A stretch of DNA of 64,000 nucleotides from Chitinophagaceae bacterium (GTDB taxonomy: Bacteria; Bacteroidota; Bacteroidia; Chitinophagales; Chitinophagaceae), in the NCBI GenBank assembly GCA_024707305.1, contig JANPZZ010000010.1:109531-173530 (forward strand), given 5' to 3'. Under the pieces are notes generated by a model, which saw only the letters and a list, made by a program, of their open reading frames with translations, made no database searches and was not told the DNA's origin. The position numbers and the translations under genes are program-made. Of this stretch, positions 50,707-60,517 are shown in pieces; within the stretch, counting starts at the first letter, position 1; each line of letters starts with the position of its first letter.

Positions 50707-50730
50707 CCTTTCGCTATAGCGAAGTTGTTT

Positions 50731-52360
50731 TTATCTGTTCATGCTTGCGAGGAACTCTTCATTATTCTTGGTTCCCTTCATGCGGTTTTGCAATTCACGC
50801 ATCGCCTCTTCAGTATTCATATCTGTGAGATAAACACGGAGCAGGTTCATGCGCTGCAGCACATCTTTGTCGAGCAACAGATCGTCGCGGCGGGTAGATG
50901 AAGCTGTAAGGTCGATTGCAGGATAGATACGTTTGTTGGCCAGGCGGCGATCGAGTTGCAATTCCATGTTACCGGTACCTTTAAATTCTTCAAAGATCAC
51001 CTCATCCATTTTCGATCCTGTATCCACCAACGCTGTGGCGATAATGGTAAGTGAACCACCATTTTCAATTTTACGTGCAGCACCAAAGAACTGCTTTGGT
51101 TTTTGCATCGCGTTTGCCTCCACACCACCTGATAAAACTTTACCAGAAGCCGGGGCAACCGTATTGTGTGCACGTGCAAGACGTGTGATGGAATCAAGTA
51201 GGATTACAACATCGTGTCCGCATTCAACCAGACGTTTTGCTTTTTGCAGCGCGATGGTTGAAACCTTTACGTGTTTTTCAGCTGGCTCATCGAAAGTAGA
51301 AGCGATTACTTCTGCTCTCACACTGCGTTCCATATCGGTAACTTCCTCTGGACGTTCGTCTACCAGCACCACCATCAGGTAGCACTCAGGGTGGTTGGCA
51401 GCAATAGCATTTGCCACTGCTTTCAACAACATTGTTTTACCTGTTTTAGGTTGCGCCACAATCAGTCCACGCTGACCTTTTCCGATTGGCGTAAACAGGT
51501 CAATCATCCTTGTAGAATAATCGCTTGCGGTTGTAAAGAGATTTAGTTTCTCGAATGGGAACAATGGCGTGAGATAATCGAAGGGAACGCGATCGCGCAC
51601 CTCTTCGGGGCTCTTGCCGTTGATAGCATCAACTTTGAGTAATGCAAAATATTTTTCACCTTCTTTGGGAGGACGAACTGCACCCTGAACGGTGTCGCCA
51701 GTCTTTAAACCAAAAAGTTTTATTTGAGAAGGAGAAACATAAACATCATCGGGTGAAGAGAGGTAGTTATAATCGGATGAGCGAAGGAAACCGTAACCAT
51801 CGGGCATCATTTCAAGCACACCTTCTGAAAGAATTACACCATCAAATTCGATATTGAAATTCTGGTCGCGGCGTTGGGGATAAACCTTGTTTGGTGGGGG
51901 CACATCAACCGGGGCAGGTTGAGGTGTTTGTGTCTCCGGACGAACAGCCGCTTCTTCTACTGGCTCTGCATTTTCAACAGCCTCTTCCGCGACAGCCTCT
52001 TCTTTTTCGTCTGTTTTTTTACGACCGCGGCGTGGACCTTTATTGTCCTCTTTACGGGCAGTTGTATTCGCCTTTTTTTACAGGCTTTTTGTCGGCCTTT
52101 TCTTCTTCTTTTTCTTCACCTGTATTTTCCACAATGGCTTCTTCAGAGGAGATGCCAGTAGATGTTTTAATAATGCGTTTTCTTTTGCCTTTCTCTTCGG
52201 CGGCGGGCGCACCTTTTGAGCCGGCTATCGCCTGGCTGTCGAGGATTTTATACACCAGGCCCTGTTTGTCCAGTTTTTTTGCATTGGGGATGTTGAGCTG
52301 CTCAGCAATGTCCAGCAGTTCGGGAACGAGCATGTCGTTCAATTGCAGAATATCGTACAT
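50731..52360 (-). CDS. rho: Transcription termination factor Rho with charged insert (frameshifted)
   Basis: About 542 aa. Rho_N domain ([35 protein letters not shown]), then a disordered, highly charged insert of about 110 residues ([35 protein letters not shown]). After it come the cold-shock RNA-binding domain ([30 protein letters not shown]) and the hexameric ATPase (Walker [35 protein letters not shown]). Long inserts are known in Bacteroidota Rho. The ORF track omits part of the insert: the 7-T run at 52073-52079 has one base too many, and correction gives [19 protein letters not shown] and a single frame. Confidence 0.95.
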
Positions 52361-52587
52361 AAAAAGTCTTGTAGGTTAACACAAATCCTTGGTCACAAGT
52401 CAGAAAAAAAAGTGAAAAGGTTGAATTTAGTTTGAATGGAAACGGAAATTCTGATGAGCATTCTAAAGGGAAGAGTAGAACTAACCAGCTGTATTTCCGG
52501 TGCAAGTATACGTCGTTTTTCGTAAAAACAAAAATTTTTAACCGGGGACCACCCCACAGCCACCCCCGGCGTTTTATACTTAAAACC

Positions 52588-52616
52588 TTGAATTACTGTA
52601 TTGAGGATTATCTTTG
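52588..52616 (+). promoter_or_regulatory. asnS promoter
   Basis: TTG (52588-52590), 18 nt, TATCTTTG (52609-52616), an exact TAnnTTTG. The ATG follows at 52635. Confidence 0.6.
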
Positions 52617-52634
52617 CCCTTCGAATTTTGTAAT

Positions 52635-54079
52635 ATGTTTAACCAAAGAATCAAAATCAAAGATCTGCTCGCCACAGCGCCAACAGGTCAGCAAGTAACA
52701 GTGATGGGTTGGGTACGTACTTTTCGTAACAACCAGTTTATAGCGCTTAATGACGGATCCACGAATAATAATATACAGGTAGTTGCAGAGCTTGGTAAGT
52801 TCGACGATGCACTGCTGCGTCGTTTTACCACATCCGCTGCATTGAAGGTTACAGGGAAAGTGATTGCTTCATTAGGTAAGGGACAAAAAATGGACCTGGT
52901 AGCTGATACAATTGAAGTGCTGGGTGACAGCGATGCGGAAGCTTATCCTTTACAACCTAAAAAACATAGTCTTGAATTTCTTCGTGAGAAAGCACATCTG
53001 CGTTTTCGCACCAATACATTCGGGTCTGTTTTTCGTGTACGCCACGCGCTAGCTTTTGCAGTGCATAAGTTCTTTCACGACAAAGGGTTTCTTTACATGC
53101 ATACGCCCATCATTACAGCAAGTGATGCGGAGGGTGCCGGTGAAATGTTCCGCGTGACAACACTCCCGCTTGACGGATCCGCACCACGTACAGAATCAGG
53201 CGAAGTTGACTTCTCACAAGACTTTTTTGGACGTTCTGCAAACCTTACAGTAAGCGGACAACTGGAAGGAGAACTGGGTGCAACAGCATTTGGCGATATC
53301 TATACGTTTGGGCCAACTTTCCGTGCAGAGAATTCAAATACGGCTCGTCACCTTGCTGAGTTCTGGATGATAGAACCAGAGATGGCGTTTTATGATCTGG
53401 AAGACAACGCCAACCTGGCCGAAGAATTTATCAAATACCTGATCCGTTTTGCGATGGAAAACAATCGCGAGGATCTTGAATTCCTGGCACAGCGCCTGGC
53501 AGATGAAGAAAAACAATTGCCCCAGGATAAAAGAAGTGAGCTTGGTTTGATTGAGAAACTGGAATTTGTTTTGAACAACGATTTCCAGCGACTCACATAT
53601 ACTGAAGCGATTGAGATCCTGAAAGAAAGCAACTACAATAAGAAGAAAAAATTCCAGTATCCTGTCACCGGATGGGGAATGGATTTGCAAAGTGAACATG
53701 AGCGTTACCTGGTAGAAAAGCATTTCAAAAAAGCCGGTAATCCTCATGGACTATCCTGCCGAAATCAAAGCGTTTTATATGCGTCAAAATGACGATGGAA
53801 AAACGGTTGCGGCAATGGATATACTTGCGCCAGGTATCGGTGAGATTGTGGGTGGTTCACAACGTGAAGAACGTTTCGATCGCTTAACAAAGCGTATGGA
53901 AGAAATGAACGTTCCTGCTGAAGAATTGTGGTGGTATTTAGATACACGCCGATTTGGAACAGTGCCACATGCCGGCTTTGGCCTGGGCTTTGAAAAGAAT
54001 GGTACAGTTTGTAACCGGTATGGCAAATATCAGGGACGTTATTCCATTCCCACGTACACCGAAAAGCGCGGAATTTTAA
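52635..54079 (+). CDS. asnS: Asparaginyl-tRNA synthetase (two frameshifts)
   Basis: Class II synthetase charging tRNA-Asn, about 480 aa. N-terminal OB-fold ([23 protein letters not shown]), motif 2 region ([24 protein letters not shown]) and motif 3 ([19 protein letters not shown]). The ATG at 52635 ([12 protein letters not shown]) is preferred; the track begins at a TTG inside the promoter. Two homopolymer insertions break the frame. A 6-A run at 53727-53732 should be 5 ([13 protein letters not shown]), and AAAA at 53993-53996 should be AAA. The second restores [19 protein letters not shown] and the conserved end RTPKSAEF with a stop at 54079. An octamer array abuts the stop directly. Confidence 0.95.
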
Positions 54080-54100
54080 TGTGGAAATGTGGAAATGTCC
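54078..54100. repeat. Octamer array abutting asnS stop
   Basis: AATGTGGAAATGTGGAAATG, three units of the (reverse) CATTTCCA octamer, begins within the asnS stop codon. Confidence 0.6.
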
Positions 54101-54259
54101 AAGTTCAACCACCGGTCTGGGACTAACCCTAAGGTACTCGGCAACGGTTTTTTTGTTTACGGCCATCTAAAAGCAATACTTTTATCTGGTATCTCTGTTC
54201 CAAACTGAGGTGGGTGTAGTTTTTTGACATAAGCAATCCAAAGATTGCACTACTCAGTC

Positions 54260-54293
54260 AAAAGAAAAAGCTCTTTAAAGCTTTTTTCTTTTG
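54260..54293 (+). terminator. Terminator downstream of asnS
   Basis: AAAGAAAAAGC...GCTTTTTTCTTT stem followed by more T. A second small hairpin, GCAATC-CAAA-GATTGC (54233-54248), lies just before it. The rest of 54101-54328 shows nothing. Confidence 0.6.
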
Positions 54294-54328
54294 TTTTAAA
54301 AATTGCACTTATCAGTAGAACTCGGCTA

Positions 54329-54401
54329 TTTTCACAATTCCACATCTTCTCATTTCCACATTTCCACATTTTCATATCTACTCATTTTCACATCTCCTCA
54401 T
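54329..54401. repeat. CATTTYCH octamer array overlapping the uspA 3' end
   Basis: TTTTCACAATTCCACATCTTCTCATTTCCACATTTCC and following: about eight degenerate octamers. The last three codons and the stop of the UspA gene lie in it. Confidence 0.75.
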
Positions 54402-55221
54402 GTATGCACATTACCGGCAGGCTCGACTCATAGATCAGTTGCCTTGTGCTGCTTTTCTTAAATATTCCATCCAGCAACTTATGTTTTTTCGGGATGGCGA
54501 TGATTAAATCAAGGTTGTTGTTAACAGCAAAATCTTCAATACCCTGTTCCACATCGCTGTTTTCAATAAAATGAAATTGCGGGTTTAGATCTTTCAACGC
54601 ATTTTTCATTACTAAAAGCTCCTTATCTTTTTCCTCCTGTGATTGCGTCTCTTTGTATGCAACATTGAGGACGTGCAATTCTGCGTTGAATTTTTGAATG
54701 AATTTTTGAATGGCTTCGAATGGAGTAGTTTGAGCTACAGCGCGCAAATCAGCGGCGAGACCCGCTTTCTTAATGCCTGGGCTGTATTCTTTTCCAATGG
54801 GAACAGCGATAACCGGATAAGTGATATGACGAATGGCAGAAAGTGTTGTACTGCCAAACAATGATCTTTCTAAAGATGAATGACCCAACGAACCCATGAC
54901 CACTGCAAACGGGTGAACCCGTTCGCAAACCTTTTGCAGTTCATCAATCGGATCGCCCAGAATTGCTTCGGTAGAAATTTTAATCTTTCCCGAGGTTACA
55001 TGTTCCAGTCCCTGTTTTAATGATGCCAGTTGTTGTTCAGCACCTTCTTTTAATTCATCTACCGATACCAGCACCAATGGTGCATCAATAATCGCGATAG
55101 GAACCTGGTAAATATGCAACAGGTGGATATCTGCATTTATTTCAATAGCCATATCTGCTGCATAGTTGAGTGCGTTGAGTGCAGCTGGCGAGAAATCGGT
55201 TGGAACAATGATGGTATTCAT
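54388..55221 (-). CDS. Universal stress protein, tandem UspA domains
   Basis: 277 aa with two UspA domains. The first starts at MNTIIVPTDFSPAALNALNYA and has the ATP-binding GSLGHSSLERSLFGSTT (G-2x-G-9x-G-S/T). The second (about 155-277) is more degenerate (DLIIAIPKKHKLLDGIFKKSSTRQLIYESSLPVMCI). It is cytoplasmic and involved in stress and growth-arrest responses. The final HEEM-stop is encoded by the octamer repeat. Confidence 0.93.
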   Translation of the reverse strand: MNTIIVPTDFSPAALNALNYAADMAIEINADIHLLHIYQVPIAIIDAPLVLVSVDELKEGAEQQLASLKQGLEHVTSGKIKISTEAILGDPIDELQKVCERVHPFAVVMGSLGHSSLERSLFGSTTLSAIRHITYPVIAVPIGKEYSPGIKKAGLAADLRAVAQTTPFEAIQKFIQKFNAELHVLNVAYKETQSQEEKDKELLVMKNALKDLNPQFHFIENSDVEQGIEDFAVNNNLDLIIAIPKKHKLLDGIFKKSSTRQLIYESSLPVMCIHEEM

Positions 55222-55426
55222 TTTACAAGGTTTGTATATATAAAGCTAGCAATAACGATGCCTTTGTAGCATGAGTTATATCAGGTTTTTTATTGATTTA
55301 GATGTGGAAAAAGGGAATGTGTATGTCTTAGCGGGAGACAAGGGAAACGGGAAACGGGAAAGCGTCGATGCTGTGAAACAGCTTTAACCGGTTGCGATGG
55401 ATATATAATAACCGTAAAATATAGCC

Positions 55427-55970
55427 ATGAACATTACTACAGAGGCGAATAACCGCCCCCGGGCAGGCGTGCGCCGCGCCAAAAGACTTTCTGCGAGAAT
55501 TGATATGACACCCATGGTGGATTTGGGCTTTTTGCTCATTACATTTTTCGTGATGACTGCAAAACTGGCTGAGCCTACCGTAGTGGGACTCAATATGCCA
55601 AAAGAATCAACAGAAAGGACGCCGGTACCGGAATCTGGTTCTTTTACCATACTGATTAATGGTCCCGATGAACTTTATGTTTATTACGGCAATGCGCATG
55701 ATGTAACGGCCCCTTCGCAATTCATAAAAACGTCAATGTCACCTACGGGAGGACTGCGCGATTTAATACAACAACGACAGCGATATCTTGACGAATCTGG
55801 TTTCAGGGAAGGAAGAAAAAGGTTTGATGTTGTTGATAAAGCCATCACCAGAAGCAACCTATCGTCAGCTGATGGATGTGCTGGATGAAGCATTCATCAA
55901 TATTGTAGAGAAATATGTAATTGTTTCTCCTGATGCGGAAGATGTGTTGTTGATGGAAGAGTATCGATGA
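55427..55970 (+). CDS. ExbD/TolR-family biopolymer transport protein (frameshifted)
   Basis: About 180 aa. ExbD topology: a short basic cytoplasmic N-terminus, one transmembrane helix with the conserved Asp (RIDMTPMVDLGFLLITFFVMT) and a periplasmic domain. ORFs 55427-55888 and 55788-55970 join by removing one A from the 5-A run at 55816-55820, giving FREGRKGLMLLIKPSPEATYRQLMDVLDEA. No exbB or tonB is near, so it is an orphan. The TonB-like barrel genes of the window are possible clients only by inference. Confidence 0.88.
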
Positions 55971-56013
55971 GTCGAGAAACGCGCAAAGCAGCAAACGGCA
56001 AACGGGAGAGAAG

Positions 56014-56050
56014 AATGTGAAAATATGGAAATGAGAAAATGTGAAAATGG
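56014..56050. repeat. Octamer array at the left edge of cluster 2
   Basis: GTGAAAATATGGAAATGAGAAAATGTGAAAATGG, about 45 bp after the exbD stop, preceded by GGCAAACGGGAGAG. It is nearly identical to the inverse of 43131-43172. Confidence 0.7.
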
Positions 56051-57240
56051 TTTAGAACCGAATTGCGTTTAGAATTTTTAATTGTCACATTTGCACGCGA
56101 TCCTTTTCTAACCACAGCCCGTCCCGAAGGGACGGAATATCTGTAGCATCTTTTTTTAGTTTGAGTCCCGAAGGGACGATATATGCGCACAAGGAAATGT
56201 TTAATAGGGCGAAAAAAAATTTGCAACCTGCTACGTTATAAGGCGCCTTAATCGTTCGCACAACTCTATCAAAATCCTCATGCATCCTGTAACCATTTTA
56301 CATTCGTTAAAGGCAGTGTTCCATATGCGTCCTGTCGGGACCAGGGCAATATGGGGGAGATTCTTTGCTACAGATATTGCGTCCCTTCGGGACGGAATGC
56401 GTGAAAAAGCATAGTTACCATATTTGTTTTAATCGAAGAGTATACCCGTTGGCTTTTTTGCATCCGGTGCAAACACCTCACAACGCGTCCTGTCGGGACG
56501 CATATTTTAGTTTGCGATACTTTTCTAACCACAACCCGTCCCTTCGGGACGGAATGCGAGAAAAAAACATAGTTGCCATACTTACTTTAAATCGTACTGT
56601 AATTCGACGATAATATTGCCTTCGTCCCGAAGGGACGAAATATGCGCACAAGGAAATGTTTAATAGGGCGAAAAAAAATTTGCAACCTGCTGCGTCATAA
56701 AAAAGACTTAATCGTTCGCACACCTCTATCAAAATCCTCATGCATCCGGCAACCATTTTACATTCACTAAATGCGGGTTCCATATGCGTCCTGTCGGGAC
56801 CAGGGCAATATGGGGGAGATTCTTTGCTACAGATATTGCGTCCCTTCGGGACGGAATGTGAGAATAAATTTAGTTGCTATACTTGCTTTAAATCATATCG
56901 TATGCCTGTTGGCTTTTCCCATCCGATGCACTCACCTCACAACGCGTCCTGTCGGGACGCATATTTAGTTTGCGATACTTTTCTAACCACAACCCGTCCC
57001 TTCGGGACGGAACGCGTGAAAAAGCATAGGTGCCATACTTGTTTTAAATCGAAGAGTAATTCGACGAGAATATTGCCTCGTCCCGAAGGGACGAAATATC
57101 TGTAGCAACGTTGATGCCCTCGTTATTTTGAGTCCCGAAGGGACGATATATGCGCACGAGGAAATGTTTAATAGGGCGAAAAAAATTTGCAAAATGCTGC
57201 ATCAGAAAAAGACTTAATCGTTCGCTCAACTCTAATCGAA
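56050..57240 (-). repeat. Composite hairpin-repeat cluster 2, inverted copy of cluster 1
   Basis: The same composite units as 41836-43080, but in reverse orientation, with hairpins CGTCCCGAAGGGACG, CGTCCCTTCGGGACG and CGTCC-TGTCG-GGACG. Spacers such as ATTCTTTGCTACAGATATTGCG and AGGAAATGTTTAATAGGGCG match cluster 1 reversed. The stretch 55995-56640 aligns with the reverse complement of about 42540-43187 almost throughout. ORFs read through it are not genes. Confidence 0.9.
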
Positions 57241-57281
57241 ATCTCTGCGGACTCCGCGGGACCCCGGCGCGCTCTGCGTGA
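57241..57281. repeat. CTCTGCGG/CTCTGCGTG dispersed-repeat remnant
   Basis: ATCTCTGCGGACTCCGCGGG...GCTCTGCGTGAAA resembles short GC-rich dispersed intergenic repeats. It sits exactly at the right edge of cluster 2. Confidence 0.4.
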
Positions 57282-57283
57282 AA

Positions 57284-57317
57284 ATAAATAAAGCGGTCTC
57301 ACGACCGCTTTATTTAT
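57284..57317. terminator. Perfect 15-bp hairpin, bidirectional terminator
   Basis: ATAAATAAAGCGGTC-TCAC-GACCGCTTTATTTAT, a perfect stem with A/T-rich ends. It lies downstream of the minus-strand membrane protein gene. Confidence 0.75.
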
Positions 57318-57378
57318 GCTTGTTATTGACCGATAACAAATGGCTCTGGAAAACGAACTGATAATTTCCCACCCAACA

Positions 57379-58071
57379 TCATTTGGATTCCTCCAGCTTT
57401 TTCTTCTCAAAAATCCATTTGTTCAACGGAAATGCAAGAATCATTAAAATCAGCAGCGCTTCGCCGGCTTCTAATATCTCCGCGCGTTTTCCATGACGCA
57501 TTAATTCTGTCAATAAAAAAACGGTGGAAATACAAACCACATGATAAAACCGCGGAATGGGAATCGCTGACTGGTCCGCGAATTTTTGAAAACCACGACT
57601 GTAACGATACAACAAAGGAAAAACCAAAAGATAAATCGCCAGCACCGCAACTAACCCAATCGAAAATATAATCTTATTAATCTTTTTTCCTCCCACTACC
57701 AGGTTATGCAAATTGGTTTCGCCCTGTGCATTGTTTTTTTGGAAAAATTCAGAACTCTCTATTCCAAATATCCGCTGGCCCCAGGAAATTTCTTCACCAG
57801 CAGCAAAAAATAAAAATGCAGCAACAAAAAATGTTACAAACAAAAACCAGGCACTCCTCAACTTAAGAAGTTTAAAGAATCGATAGAAACAAATTATAGA
57901 TCCCATCAACAGCCCTGCCACCGTTATCCATTCTACCACACCATCTTCCTTCACGTATTCCTCATACTGACGGATATTGGTAAAATAAAAATAGAAACCT
58001 ACCGCCAGCAGCAATCCCACAACAGTTAAAATGACTTTTTCTATAGAATGAGGTTTATAATTAAGAGACAT
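57379..58071 (-). CDS. Conserved multi-pass membrane protein
   Basis: 230 aa with about six transmembrane helices (VILTVVGLLLAVGFYFYF; WITVAGLLMGSIICFYRFF; FVTFFVAAFLFFAAGEE; IIFSIGLVAVLAIYLLVFPLLY; FYHVVCISTVFLLTELM; EALLILMILAFPLNKWIF). The motif AAGEEISWGQRIFGIE is strongly conserved-looking and recurs in uncharacterised membrane proteins. The function is unknown. It shares direction with the aminotransferase gene upstream, with 33 bp between them. Confidence 0.75.
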   Translation of the reverse strand: MSLNYKPHSIEKVILTVVGLLLAVGFYFYFTNIRQYEEYVKEDGVVEWITVAGLLMGSIICFYRFFKLLKLRSAWFLFVTFFVAAFLFFAAGEEISWGQRIFGIESSEFFQKNNAQGETNLHNLVVGGKKINKIIFSIGLVAVLAIYLLVFPLLYRYSRGFQKFADQSAIPIPRFYHVVCISTVFLLTELMRHGKRAEILEAGEALLILMILAFPLNKWIFEKKKLEESK

Positions 58072-58104
58072 ATCGGTATTGTTTTTTTATAAATTTTCGT
58101 GTCG

Positions 58105-59271
58105 CTAAACTCTCAACAGACGTTCTGCTGCATTTTCCAGGGTCTCCTTCTTTTTAGCAAAACAAAACCGAATTACTTTATGATCGGTTCCGTTTGTATA
58201 AAAAGATGAAACAGGGATAGTCGCAACTTTCTGTTCCCTCGTTAGCTTTTGTGCAAAGGTAAAATCTCCTTCATCACTAATCGCCTTATACTGCGCACAC
58301 ACAAAATAACTTCCATAACTGTTCAGAAAACTAAATCGCGAAGGACGCATCAATTCAAGAAAATAATCTCTTCTATCCTGCATGTCGGCGGCGAGACTCA
58401 AATATTGATCTCTGTCTTTTAAAAATGAAGCCAGCGCTATTTGCGAAGGAGAGTGGCAGGAGAAACAATTAAACTGGTGCAATTTCCTGAACTCGCTCAT
58501 TAGTGCGGCCGGCGCTACGGCATATCCCAGTTTCCAACCCGTACAGTGATATACTTTTCCAAAAGAAAAACATACAAAGGCGCGCGACAATAAATCAGGA
58601 TAACGAAGGATACTCAAATGCGGCAGGTTGTCGAACACCAAATGTTCATATACCTCATCACTGAGAATATAGGTTTGCTGATCAAAACTGTTTAATAAAT
58701 CCCGCAGCGATTGAATATCTTCTTCACGTAAAATAGACGCAGTCGGGTTGTTGGGATTATTAATGATGATCATCCTGGTGCGTGGCGTAATACGATTTCG
58801 TACTTTGTTCCAGTCAATCTTATAATCCGGAAATTGCAATGGAATGCGTACCGGTACTGCGCCGTTAATTACAATCCCCGGAATATAACTATCATAAGCG
58901 GGTTCAAAAACGATTACTTCATCTCCGGGACGTAACAAACATGTCATTGCAGTATACAATGCATAAGTACCGCCTGGTGTGATTGTTATTTCATCCGCAG
59001 GATTAATAGATGTCTGGTACAGTGAAGCAATTTTTTCTGCCAGCGTTTCTCTCAACTGCAGATTGCCCTGCATGGGTTGGTACTGGTTGTATCCATCGCG
59101 CATTGCTTTATCTACCGCGTCTATCAAAGCTTCCGGCATCGGGAAATCCGGAAAGCCCTGCCCAAGATTGACCGCATTGTGCTCGTTCGCGAGCGCACTC
59201 ATCACCGTAAAGATGCTGGTGCCAACATCCGGAAGTTTGGAATTTATAAGTGCTGTAGTGGGAAGAGACAT
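58105..59271 (-). CDS. PLP-dependent aminotransferase, methionine-aminotransferase type
   Basis: 388 aa, fold type I class I/II aminotransferase. Seen: NLGQGFPDFPMPEALIDA, NQYQPMQGNLQLRE, TPGGTYALYTAM, IIINNPNNPTASI, LSDEVYEHLVFDN and the PLP lysine region FSFGKVYHCTGWKLGYAVAP. It is closest to the YbdL/kynurenine-methionine aminotransferase group, which may act in methionine salvage. The exact substrate is not certain. The frame is intact. Confidence 0.88.
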   Translation of the reverse strand: MSLPTTALINSKLPDVGTSIFTVMSALANEHNAVNLGQGFPDFPMPEALIDAVDKAMRDGYNQYQPMQGNLQLRETLAEKIASLYQTSINPADEITITPGGTYALYTAMTCLLRPGDEVIVFEPAYDSYIPGIVINGAVPVRIPLQFPDYKIDWNKVRNRITPRTRMIIINNPNNPTASILREEDIQSLRDLLNSFDQQTYILSDEVYEHLVFDNLPHLSILRYPDLLSRAFVCFSFGKVYHCTGWKLGYAVAPAALMSEFRKLHQFNCFSCHSPSQIALASFLKDRDQYLSLAADMQDRRDYFLELMRPSRFSFLNSYGSYFVCAQYKAISDEGDFTFAQKLTREQKVATIPVSSFYTNGTDHKVIRFCFAKKKETLENAAERLLRV

Positions 59272-59280
59272 TCGTTTCTT

Positions 59281-59609
59281 TTATTTTTTCTTTTTCGACT
59301 TAACGAGATTGTACGAATCGTTAATCCATTCTTTCAACACGGAATTCGAAATAGTTCCGTCAACAGTAACGGTATTCCAGTGTGTTTTATTCATATGAAA
59401 TCCGGGTTGAACACACTGATATTGTTCTCTCATTTCAACCGCTTTTTCAGGATCACATTTTATATTGAAAGACAGAACTTCTGTATCCAGCCCTGTCAAC
59501 AGGAACATTTTGCCATTTACCTTATACACTAATGTGTCTGGCCCAAAGGGAATGTTTCCTCCGCATCAGGTAAAGAAAGGCAGTATTCCTGTAAAGTTTC
59601 GATGTTCAC
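59281..59609 (-). CDS. MmcQ/YjbR-family protein (frameshifted N-terminus)
   Basis: About 110 aa with the CyaY-like MmcQ/YjbR fold: LQEYCLSLPDAEETFPFGPDTLVYKVNGKMF, LSFNIKCDPEKAVEMREQY, VQPGFHMNKTHWNTVTVDG, and a basic end. The track (59281-59529) lacks the first 27 or so residues. They are in the next frame, starting at a GTG (59607-59609), and connect if one base is added near 59545-59547 (FPFGPDTLVYK). It follows the exonuclease gene and precedes the aminotransferase on the same strand. Function: possible DNA binding, not established. Confidence 0.8.
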
Positions 59610-59660
59610 TATTGATTATTTGATCGCTGTTTTAAAAGTTTCGCTGCACAAATTATCACT

Positions 59661-60380
59661 TTATTTGGTCTCGATATTTTCTTCCCGTACCAACGGCTCA
59701 CCCTGCATACGCAGTAATATTTGTGCCACCGTTACCACATCTTTCTGGCAATAAACTGCAATACGTTCAAGGTTTTGTTCTTTCCAGTATACTTCCCAAA
59801 CCCTGCTTCCATCAATATCATCCTTTGGCGTGGGTATGCCCAACGCATGCGCCAACAGGTTCAGTGATGTAAAACTTTTATAGTCCCCAAATTTCCACAA
59901 CTCCATCGTATCGAGGTGGTTGATTTCCCACGGCTTTTTTCCTGCAATTTCCAGGAGTGTTGGAATGGGAATATTGTTGATGATCATGCGGCGGCAGATA
60001 AAGGGAAAATCAAACTCTTTTCCATTGTGCGCGCACAAAAAACGCTGTTCGTTTCCTGTCCATTTTTGCAACATATCCCGGAACTCAGCCAACAGAATTT
60101 TTTCGTCTTCGCCATAAAATGATTTGACTACAATCCTGCGGGCGCTGCCATGTCCCTGTATGACTCCGCAACTGATACAAACGATTTTTCCAAACTCAGC
60201 ATAAATGCCCGCACGCGGATAAATGCTTTGCGCTGTCTCTGTTTCACTGTTTCTCAATAAGGTTTCTGCTTTTCTGTCCCACAATGGGCGCCAGCCATCA
60301 GGTAACAAGCTGTAGTCGGGATATTGTGGTACCGTTTCAATATCCAGGAAAAGGATATTTTGGAAAGGATATGATTGCAT
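59661..60380 (-). CDS. DnaQ-like/PolB-type 3'-5' exonuclease
   Basis: 239 aa from the ATG at 60380 (MQSYPFQNILFLDIE); the track adds 14 upstream residues. DEDDy-type exonuclease motifs: FLDIETVP (Exo I), CAHNGKEFDFPFI (Exo II, with Asp) and YCQKDVVTVAQI (Exo III, Tyr-Cys-x-x-Asp). It is a stand-alone nuclease related to DNA polymerase B proofreading domains and widespread in Bacteroidota. Confidence 0.88.
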   Translation of the reverse strand: MQSYPFQNILFLDIETVPQYPDYSLLPDGWRPLWDRKAETLLRNSETETAQSIYPRAGIYAEFGKIVCISCGVIQGHGSARRIVVKSFYGEDEKILLAEFRDMLQKWTGNEQRFLCAHNGKEFDFPFICRRMIINNIPIPTLLEIAGKKPWEINHLDTMELWKFGDYKSFTSLNLLAHALGIPTPKDDIDGSRVWEVYWKEQNLERIAVYCQKDVVTVAQILLRMQGEPLVREENIETK

Positions 60381-60431
60381 AGAAATTTTTATCTCGATAA
60401 AACTAGGGAAAACGATTCTCACAGCGAGGTG

Positions 60432-60458
60432 TAAAAAACGATTAAACGACGTTTTTTA
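60432..60458. repeat. Perfect AT-rich inverted repeat
   Basis: TAAAAAACG-ATTAAACGA-CGTTTTTTA upstream of the exonuclease gene. It could be a terminator for manC (minus strand) or an operator. Confidence 0.4.
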
Positions 60459-60517
60459 ACGGATTCATCAGGTAATGTGTAAAATGTTTTCGCAGTGCAA
60501 CGGGATCCTGGAGGTGA

